Assembly (NCBI RefSeq): GCF_000427465.1
Contig: NZ_ATYB01000008.1
Span: 558,001-622,000, forward strand
Source of the DNA: Sinorhizobium arboris LMG 14919
GTDB lineage: Bacteria > Pseudomonadota > Alphaproteobacteria > Rhizobiales > Rhizobiaceae
Direction: 5' to 3'
Length of the DNA stretch: 64,000 bases
Under the pieces are notes generated by a model that did not search any database, was not told the origin of the DNA, and was given only the letters and a program-made list of their open reading frames with translations. This document shows positions 54,487-62,000 of this stretch, piece after piece; the first letter of the stretch is position 1, and each line of letters starts with the position of its first letter. The translations under genes and the position numbers were made by a program.

Positions 54487-56871
54487 CTATTCGCCGTAGG
54501 GAATCCAGATGTTCTTGACGTCGACCGCGCGCCGCAGGAACGCTTGTCCTTCGGCGGCCGAGCGATCCGTCCAGTCGATGGCCTGGCCGTAATCAACGAA
54601 GGTGCGCTTGAGGTTGCCGACGGACAGCTTCTCGACAAGTGTCGAAAGTTCCGGCGAGCCGAACGCCCAGAGCGCGTCCACGTCGTTGTGCGCGGCGAGC
54701 GCCTTGGCAAGCTCGATCGTCGACCCGGTGACGATGTTGACGACGCCGGGCGGCAGGTCCGAGGTCTCGAGGACGGAATAGAAGTCGGTCGCAGCCAGAG
54801 GATGCGTTTCGCTCGGCACGGCGACCACCCGGTTTCCGACGGCAATCAGCGGTGCCACGAGACTGACGAGCCCGAGCAGCGGCGCTTCCGGGGGGCAGAT
54901 GACGCCGACGACGCCCTGGGGCTCCGGCATGGCGAGTGCGACGCCGCGCAAGGGCGGCTGGTGCACGGTGCCCTCGTATTTGTCCGCCCAGGCGCCATAA
55001 CCGAAGAGCCGGGCGATCGAAGCTTCGACTTCCGCTCGGGCATTGGCTGCCGAGACCCCGGTCATGGCGGCGATGCGGTCGGCAAATTCCGCCCCGCGGC
55101 TGCTCAGATTCTCGGCGATATAATAGAGGATCTGGGCGCGGTTATGCGCGGTTGCCGAAGACCAGCCCGAGGCGCCTCGCGCCGCAACGACGGCATTGCG
55201 GATATCTTTGCGGTTGCCCTCGCCGACTTCGCCGATCACCTTGCCCTTCGGGGAAAGCACGGGCCGCGAATAGTTCCCATCCGGCCGCGCCTGCTTGCCG
55301 CCGACGAAGAGCTTGGCAGTGCGATCGAGCGCCGGCACGGCGAAATCACCGGCGGCCGGCTTCGGCGCCGGCAAGGCGTGCCCGGCGCGCAGCTTGCGCC
55401 CCATCCAGGCCTTCGGTTTCAGATATTCGTAGCAGCCCTCGCGCCCGCCCTCGCGGCCGAAGCCGGACTCGCGTTTTCCGCCGAAGCCGCTCGACGCGTC
55501 GAAGAGGTTGGTCGCATTGACCCAGACGACACCGGCCGCAAGCTTGGCGGCAACATGCAAAGCGAGACCGATCGTTTCGCTCCAGACGCTCGCGGCGAGG
55601 CCGTAGCGGCTATGATTTGCAAGCTGGATCGCCTCCTCCGGCGTGCGGAAAGTCATCGATACGGCCACCGGCCCGAAGATTTCCTCGGTCGCGACAGCGG
55701 AAGTCGGCTGGACCCCGGTCAACAGCGTCGGCCGAAAGAAGCTGCCGCCCTTCGGCAGATCGATCCTCGGCTGGTGCATCGATGCGCCTTCGGCGACGCC
55801 CGTCGCCACCAGTTCTTCGATTCGTTGCAGTTGCACCGGCGCGACGATCGCCGCCATATCGATCGCCTTGTCGAGCGGATGACCGACGCGGAGCGTCTCC
55901 ATGCGCCGCTTCAGGCGGTCATGAAAGACCGGTGCCACGCCCTCCTGTACCAGAAGGCGTGAACCGGCGCAGCAGACCTGCCCCTGATTGAACCAGATCG
56001 CATCGACGACGCCCTCGACCGCCCCGTCGATATCGGCATCGTCGAAGACGATGAAGGGCGACTTGCCGCCAAGCTCGAGCGTGAGCGACTTGCCGCTCCC
56101 TGCGGTTTTCTCGCGGATGAGGCGCCCGACTTCGGTCGAGCCGGTAAAGGCGATCTTGTCGATGCCCTCGTGCTCGACGATCAGCGCCCCCGTCTCGCCC
56201 TCGCCCGTCACCACATTCAGCACGCCCGGAGGGAGACCCGCCGCGGCGGCAAGCTCCGCGAAGAGCAGAGCCGTCAAGGGCGTAAATTCCGCAGGCTTCA
56301 GGATGACGGAATTGCCGAGCGCCAGCGCCGGCGCAACCTTCCAGGCGAGCATCAGGAACGGGAAGTTCCACGGGATGACCTGGCCGACGACACCCACGGG
56401 CACCTGGTCGGCGAATTCCGTTTCCTGCAGCTGTGCCCAGCCGGCATGATGATGGAAGTGGCGAGCGGCAAGCGGAATGTCGATGTCGCGCGTCTCCCGG
56501 ATCGGTTTGCCGTTGTCGAGCGCTTCGACCACCGCAATCAGCCGCGCATGGCGCTGGATCAGGCGGGCAAGCGCATAAAGGTGTCGGGCGCGGGCATGAC
56601 CCGAGAGCTTCGCCCACAGGCTCTGCGCCTTCCGCGCCGCGGCCACCGCCGCGTTCACGTCATCGCGCCCGCCCAAGGCGATTTTGGCAAGCAATTCGCC
56701 CGTCGCCGGCTCGAACGTGTCGAAGGACTTGCCGGAGGCTGAGCCGACGAATGCGCCGTTGATGAAGTGGCCGAACTTGCTTTCGTGCCGAGCGAGCCAG
56801 GCGCGCGCCTCGGTATCGGCTTCGGGTGCCGGGCCATAGGACATATCGTCGAAGAAAGTGGCAACGCTCAT
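54487..56871 (-). CDS. Two-domain aldehyde dehydrogenase (ALDH16-like)
   Basis: A 794-residue fusion of two ALDH domains. Domain 1 (about 1-500) is complete: VIPWNFPFLMLAWKVAP cofactor site, E266 in LELGGKSPF and catalytic C300 in FNQGQVCCAGSRL. Domain 2 (about 520-794) keeps the ALDH fold (KLFVGGKQARPDGNYSRPV, VVGVICPPEAPLLGLVSLV, LPPGVVNIVTG) but ends before any GQxC motif, so it should be inactive and structural. This is the ALDH16 architecture. The start MSVATFFDDMSYGPAPEADT at 56871 lies 4 bp after the deoC stop, implying oxidation of the acetaldehyde made by DeoC to acetate. Confidence 0.88.
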   Translation of the reverse strand: MSVATFFDDMSYGPAPEADTEARAWLARHESKFGHFINGAFVGSASGKSFDTFEPATGELLAKIALGGRDDVNAAVAAARKAQSLWAKLSGHARARHLYALARLIQRHARLIAVVEALDNGKPIRETRDIDIPLAARHFHHHAGWAQLQETEFADQVPVGVVGQVIPWNFPFLMLAWKVAPALALGNSVILKPAEFTPLTALLFAELAAAAGLPPGVLNVVTGEGETGALIVEHEGIDKIAFTGSTEVGRLIREKTAGSGKSLTLELGGKSPFIVFDDADIDGAVEGVVDAIWFNQGQVCCAGSRLLVQEGVAPVFHDRLKRRMETLRVGHPLDKAIDMAAIVAPVQLQRIEELVATGVAEGASMHQPRIDLPKGGSFFRPTLLTGVQPTSAVATEEIFGPVAVSMTFRTPEEAIQLANHSRYGLAASVWSETIGLALHVAAKLAAGVVWVNATNLFDASSGFGGKRESGFGREGGREGCYEYLKPKAWMGRKLRAGHALPAPKPAAGDFAVPALDRTAKLFVGGKQARPDGNYSRPVLSPKGKVIGEVGEGNRKDIRNAVVAARGASGWSSATAHNRAQILYYIAENLSSRGAEFADRIAAMTGVSAANARAEVEASIARLFGYGAWADKYEGTVHQPPLRGVALAMPEPQGVVGVICPPEAPLLGLVSLVAPLIAVGNRVVAVPSETHPLAATDFYSVLETSDLPPGVVNIVTGSTIELAKALAAHNDVDALWAFGSPELSTLVEKLSVGNLKRTFVDYGQAIDWTDRSAAEGQAFLRRAVDVKNIWIPYGE

Positions 56872-56875
56872 CTGA

Positions 56876-57880
56876 TTATCCGATCGGGTGTCTGTTGAGG
56901 GCCGAATAGGCGCCGCTGACATGGTGTTCGAGCTGGCGCTCGATGTCCGCCAGCAGGCTCGATGCCCCGACGCGGAAAAGGTCGGGCTCGAGCCATTCCC
57001 GCCCAAGCTCTTCCTTCATGAGGAACTGATAATTCAGCACGTCCTTCGCGGCGGAGATGCCGCCGGCAGGCTTGTAGCCGACCTTGATTCCGGTCCTCTC
57101 GTCATAGGCCCGGATCATCCTGAGCATGGCGAGGGTGACGAGCAGGGTTGCGTTTACGCCCTCCTTGCCCGTGGAGGTCTTGATGAAATCGGCACCCGCC
57201 ATCATGCAGACGAGCGAGGCGCGCGCGACGTTGCGCAGCGTCTTGAGATCGCCGGTCGCGAGAATGGCCTTGACATGCGCATCGCCGCAGGCGGCGCGGA
57301 AATCCCGCATTTCGTCGTAGAGCGCCCGCCAGTTGCCGGTCAGTACGTGCTCGCGTGTGATGACGATGTCGATTTCCCGAGCACCGTCGGCAACCGAAGC
57401 CCTGATCTCCCTGAGCTTGACGTCATGCGGGACGAGGCCGGCCGGGAAGCCCGTGGACACTGCCGCCACCGGAATGCCGGAACCCTCCAGGGCCTCCACC
57501 GCGGTCGAAACGAAGCGGTGATAGACGCAGATCGCCCCGGTCGTAATGCCTCGATCGCCCATGCCGAGCGCGTCGAGAATGTCCTGACGCACCGGCTGGC
57601 GCGCCTTGGCGCAGAGGCGTTTGACACGCTCGGTCGTGTCGTCGCCGTTGAGCGTCGTTAGATCGATGCAGGTAACGGCCTTCAAGAGCCAGGCAGCCTG
57701 CGCATCCTTCTTGACCGTCCGCCGGCCCGGCAGCGTCTGGACGCGGCGCTCCGCCGCAGAGAGGTTGACGCGCTGATCGAGCACCCAGGAAAGATCGAGT
57801 TCGACGCCGTCATTGCGCGGCCGGTTGTGGCCTGCGTCGGCGGGGCGCTCCGCCGTGGTTTTCAGGGCAACGTCTTCCAA
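56876..57880 (-). CDS. deoC: Deoxyribose-phosphate aldolase
   Basis: A 334-residue class I aldolase cleaving 2-deoxyribose 5-phosphate to glyceraldehyde 3-phosphate and acetaldehyde. The Schiff-base lysine K234 is in DFIKTSTGKEG and the second active lysine K270 is in KVGYKPAGGIS; CIDLTTLNGDDT carries the proton-relay aspartate. It is of the long type. An ATG at 57907 is in frame, but the TTG at 57880 stands exactly 6 bases after GGGGAGG, so I use it. It heads an operon with the ALDH16-like gene. Confidence 0.92.
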   Translation of the reverse strand: MEDVALKTTAERPADAGHNRPRNDGVELDLSWVLDQRVNLSAAERRVQTLPGRRTVKKDAQAAWLLKAVTCIDLTTLNGDDTTERVKRLCAKARQPVRQDILDALGMGDRGITTGAICVYHRFVSTAVEALEGSGIPVAAVSTGFPAGLVPHDVKLREIRASVADGAREIDIVITREHVLTGNWRALYDEMRDFRAACGDAHVKAILATGDLKTLRNVARASLVCMMAGADFIKTSTGKEGVNATLLVTLAMLRMIRAYDERTGIKVGYKPAGGISAAKDVLNYQFLMKEELGREWLEPDLFRVGASSLLADIERQLEHHVSGAYSALNRHPIG

Positions 57881-57937
57881 CCGGTTCCTCCCCGATTCCC
57901 GGACCATCTACGGCGCGCTCCAGGAGCGAGCGATGGA

Positions 57938-57953
57938 TGTTATTTTTCAAACA
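57938..57953. promoter_or_regulatory. TGTT-N8-AACA dyad upstream of deoC
   Basis: TGTTATTTTTCAAACA in the AT-rich 140-bp gap between deoR and deoC. The TGTT-N8-AACA form equals the core of the Clr (cAMP-receptor-like) box known in Sinorhizobium, although inner positions do not fit the longer consensus. It may instead be a DeoR operator. A TTGACA -35-like box lies on the minus strand at 57993-57988. Confidence 0.4.
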
Positions 57954-58020
57954 ATATTCATGTTAGGATTTCATCAAACTGCCCATCTGTCAAGGCAGGG
58001 ATGTCCGTTCTCCCGAGTGA

Positions 58021-58776
58021 TCACATCTTACCGGGCACAAGCGCCAAATCGGCGGCGAGCGCAGTCTCGCCGTCTTCCGTGATGACCGATCGGAAGGCGC
58101 TGAGCGGAGCAAAGAAAGCCGCCTTCAGCTTGCCGACCTTGCTGCTGTCGGCGACGAGGTAATTCTCGCGCGCCAGCGAAATCACCTTCTGCTTGACCGG
58201 CACCTCGTGGAAATGAACACAGGTCGCTCCCCTGGCCGGGTCTATTCCGGCCGCCGAAAGAAAGGCGACATTGATGCCGAGCCGGTCGAGCGTCTCGATA
58301 CCGGCTGCTCCGGAAAAGGACGCCGACGACGGATGATAGACGCCGCCCAGCATCACGATTCGAAGGTTTGCCTTCCGCGTCAGCCGCTCGGCCGTGTTCA
58401 GAGAATAACATATCGCCGTTATCGTGTGATCATCCGGTATCAGATCGACCAGGTATTCGAGCGTCGTGCCGCAATCGATGAAGATCGTCTCGTCGGGGCG
58501 AATGTGCCGGGCGGCATGTATGCAAGCCTGCCGCTTCGCTGCGGCGTGGCTGTCGGCCGCGCGGGCAAGCTCGTAAGGCGCATCGCTCTCGATCTCCGCG
58601 GCCGGAACGATATGGCCGCCCAGATACCCAAACAGTCCAGGGTTGTCGGCGACATCCCGGCGGACCGTCATCTCCGATACGCCGAGCAGCGCCGCTGCCT
58701 CTTTCAGATGAACGACCCGCCGCGCCGAAAGCGCGTCGGACAAGGTGGCGATGCGTGTGGCCCTGCGGCTGGACAT
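58021..58776 (-). CDS. deoR: DeoR-family transcriptional regulator
   Basis: A 251-residue sugar-sensing repressor. The N-terminal HTH reads RIATLSDALSARRVVHLKEAAALLGVSEMTVRRDVADN; the C-terminal sensor domain has DETIFIDCGTTLEYLVDLIPDD, LGGVYHPSSASFSGAAGIETL and NYLVADSSKVGK, which bind phosphorylated sugars in this family. It lies 140 bp upstream of deoC on the same strand and likely represses the deoC operon until a deoxyribose or ribose phosphate builds up. MSSRRATRI at 58776 is chosen; a TTG six codons earlier is possible. Confidence 0.88.
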   Translation of the reverse strand: MSSRRATRIATLSDALSARRVVHLKEAAALLGVSEMTVRRDVADNPGLFGYLGGHIVPAAEIESDAPYELARAADSHAAAKRQACIHAARHIRPDETIFIDCGTTLEYLVDLIPDDHTITAICYSLNTAERLTRKANLRIVMLGGVYHPSSASFSGAAGIETLDRLGINVAFLSAAGIDPARGATCVHFHEVPVKQKVISLARENYLVADSSKVGKLKAAFFAPLSAFRSVITEDGETALAADLALVPGKM

Positions 58777-58818
58777 AGCGTTTCCAAATGACAAGAAACA
58801 TTTCGGATAACATCAATC

Positions 58819-58834
58819 TGTGAGAAATATCACA
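58819..58834. promoter_or_regulatory. CRP-type dyad TGTGA-N6-TCACA upstream of deoR
   Basis: TGTGA at 58819-58823, GAAATA, TCACA at 58830-58834, flanked by C and G that extend the symmetry by one pair. This is the consensus core of enterobacterial CRP sites. It is 42 bp upstream of the deoR start and about 200 bp from the divergent alpha-2-macroglobulin gene. A Crp/Fnr-family protein of the host may bind it; which one is unknown. Confidence 0.45.
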
Positions 58835-58900
58835 GGATTGCCTTTGCCCGCAAGCTGACGTATTGGCGCAAAAGCGGCCGGATCAGCCGGCTTACAGGCT

Positions 58901-58936
58901 CGCAGGGCACACCCTGCGCCGCACAGCCAAGGCTGT
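58901..58936. repeat. Tandem small hairpins in the deoR/alpha-2-macroglobulin gap
   Basis: CGCAGGG-CACA-CCCTGCG at 58901-58918 and ACAGCC-AA-GGCTGT at 58923-58936 are two perfect adjacent inverted repeats in the 255-bp divergent gap. They could be leader hairpins or protein sites; no T-run makes either a clear terminator. Confidence 0.45.
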
Positions 58937-59031
58937 CCCTGAGGTCGCCGTTTCCTCGATTGACAACGCCCGGCGAAGGTTGAAAAAGTGATGTACAATC
59001 GAAGCGGCCAGCGTCGGGGGGACTCTTGTCT

Positions 59032-62000
59032 ATGCGCGCGTTTCTCGGTCTTTCCATCCTTCTTTTCACACTCGTTTCCCTCGGGACCACGGCCGCAGCG
59101 GCCGAACCCGAACGAAGGATCGAGATTATCAATGACGCCGATTATTTCGGCTTCGACCTGCGCACCGAGCAGAACGTATCGCTCGACCAATGCCAGAGCG
59201 CCTGCATCGCCGACCGCTCCTGCAGGGCCTTCACCTATAATCCAAAGGTGAAGTGGTGCTTCCTCAAGTCCGATTTCAACCAGTTGAACAGGTTCACGGG
59301 GGCGATGGCCGGCAAGGTCGTCGAAGCCGCCGCGGGCGAAGCCGACATCGGTGCACCGCCTCGCCTCGATTTCGTCTCGGATGACCTCCTGCAGGAGGCA
59401 CGCGATGTGAAGGCGAATCTCGTTCTGGCCGACGACCAGCAGGGTTTCGGCGTCAACGGCCTCGTTGAGACGGCACGCAGCGAGCTGGCGGCCGGCGACG
59501 TCGTCGCCGCGCTCAAGGCCTTCCGGGGCGCGCTTGCGATAACGCCGGAGAACGGCGCGCTGTGGCTCGAGACGGCCGAGGCCGCCAACCGGTTTACGGG
59601 CGGCACGGATATGGCGAGCGAAGCCGCGCTTGCCGCGGTCAACGGCTATCAACTGACGCGGACCGCGCAAGACCGCGCGCACGCGCTCGCCGTTCTCGCC
59701 CAGGCGCTGGATAACTTGGAGAACTATCGGGCGGCGCTCCAGGCCTACAAGGCGAGCCTTAAGCTCGTGCAGGCAAAGACGGTCGAGACAGCCTATCTCG
59801 ACCTCAAGGCGCGACAGGGCTTTCGGGTCACCGGCCACACGGTCGATGCAGACAGCGCCAGCCCCCGCGCCTGCGTGCAGTTTTCCGAGCAGCTTCTGAA
59901 GAACGGTCCCGATTATTCCTCCTTCGTGACACTCAATGGCGCGTCTCCCAAGGCGGTCGAATCCAAGGGCAGCGAAATCTGCGTCGAAGGCCTGAAGCAC
60001 GGCCAGCGTTACAAGCTCGTGCTGAGGCAAGGTCTGCCCTCCTCCGTCGAAGAAGTCATCGAAACCCCCGTCAGCCTCGACGTCTACGTCAAGGATCGTG
60101 CGCCGATGGTCCGCTTCACCGGCGACAGTTTCGTTCTGCCTTCGACCGCACGGCGCGGCATTCCGATCGTCTCGGTCAACACGGAAAGTGCCGGGCTCAG
60201 GCTCTACCGCATCGGCGACCGCAACATCTCTTCGTTGCTCACGAGTTCCCAGTTCCTGACCCAGATCGACGGATACAGCGAGGAGCGCATCAAGGACGAG
60301 AGCGGCGAACTGATTTGGCAGGGCAGCATCGACATCGCCACCGAGCTCAACAGGGAAGTGGTGACGAGCTTTCCGGTCGACGAGGCGCTGCCGCAGCGAA
60401 AAGTCGGCGTCTATGTGCTGACGGCCAACTCCGTGACCGGACTTACCCAGGATTGGGATGCGCGCGCCACGCAATGGTTCGTCGTATCGGACATCGGACT
60501 ATCGACCTTTGCCGGCACGGATGGGCTTACGGTCTTCGCGCGCTCGCTTGCAAGCGCCAAGCCTCTTGCGGAAGTCGAATTGCAGCTGGTCGCGAAGAAC
60601 AATGAGGTGCTCGGGACGGCGACGACCGATGCGGAGGGACGCGCGACCTTTCCCGTCGGGCTCACCCGCGGCACAGCCAGCATGACGCCGGCGGCGATCA
60701 CCGCCCGAAAGGGCAGCGACGACTACGTGTTCCTCGACATGACGCGCGCCGGCTTCGACCTTTCCGACCGCGGCGTTACCGGCCGCGCCGCACCGGGCGC
60801 GATCGACGTGTTCGCCTGGACGGAACGCGGCATCTATCGCGCGGGCGAAACCGTCCATGCCGCGGCGCTCGCCCGCGACGTCAACGGCGCCGCAATCGAG
60901 AAGCTGCCGCTGACCTTCGTTTTCCTTCGCCCGGACGGTGTCGAGGACCGCCGTCTCGTCAGCGACGGCGGCAAGCTGGGTGGCCATACGCTCGATCTGC
61001 CGGTCCCGGAAAACGCCATGCGCGGCACCTGGACGATGCAGATCTTCACCGATCCGAAGAGTTCTGCGATCGCCGAGAAGCAGTTCCTCGTCGATGATTT
61101 CGTGCCGGACCGCACAGAGTTCGATCTGACGAGCCAGGCAAAGGCAATCGAGGTCGGAATGCCGGTCGAGGTCGCCGTCGACGGACGCTATCTCTACGGC
61201 GCACCGGCCGCAGGGCTGACGCTGGAAGGCGAAATTGCCGTCAGGCCGACGCGCCGGAACGAAGCGTTCAACGGCTATTTCTTCGGCCTCGCCGACGAGG
61301 AGGCGAGCGAAGACACGCGCCTGCCCCTGGAAGGGCTGGAACCGCTCGATGAAAACGGCCAATCGGTCTTCAATGTCGACCTTGCCGAAGTCCCGGGAAC
61401 GACACAGCTGCTCAACGCCAACGTGACGGTGCGCATGCGGGAAGCCGGCGGCCGTGCCGTCGAGCGCACGCTGACCCTTCCCGTCAAACCCGAGGGGCCG
61501 ATGATCGGCATCAAGCCGGAGTTCTCCGGCGACCTCGCCGAAAATTCCGTCGGAAAGTTCCACGTGATCGCCGTGAATGCGGACGGCACCAGGACCGCGA
61601 TGCCGGGTCTCACCTGGAAGCTGATCAGCGTCGAACGGAACTATCAGTGGTACCGCGACGGCACCGCCTGGAAATACGAGCCGGTCATCTCCACGAAACA
61701 GGTGGCGAACGGCACAGTCGACGTGACCGCGGACGGCGCCGGGATCTCCGTGCCGGTCGGCTGGGGTCGCTACCGCCTCGAGGTCGAGGCGGCGGCCTTC
61801 GACGGACCGGCCTCGAGCGTGGAGTTCGATGCGGGCTGGTATGTCGAAGCCACCTCGACGGAAACGCCGGACGGACTGGAGATCGCACTCGACAAGGAGA
61901 ACTATGCGGTCGGCGAGACGGCAAAGCTCAAAGTCTCCCCGCGCTTTGCCGGCGAACTCCTGGTGACGGTCGGCACGGAAACCCTGGTGACGACGAAGAC

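Noticed and set aside
58960..58998. Promoter TTGACA (58960) with TACAAT (58993) for the alpha-2-macroglobulin gene
   Set aside because: The spacer is 27 bp, too long for a sigma-70 promoter; neither box has a partner at normal distance.
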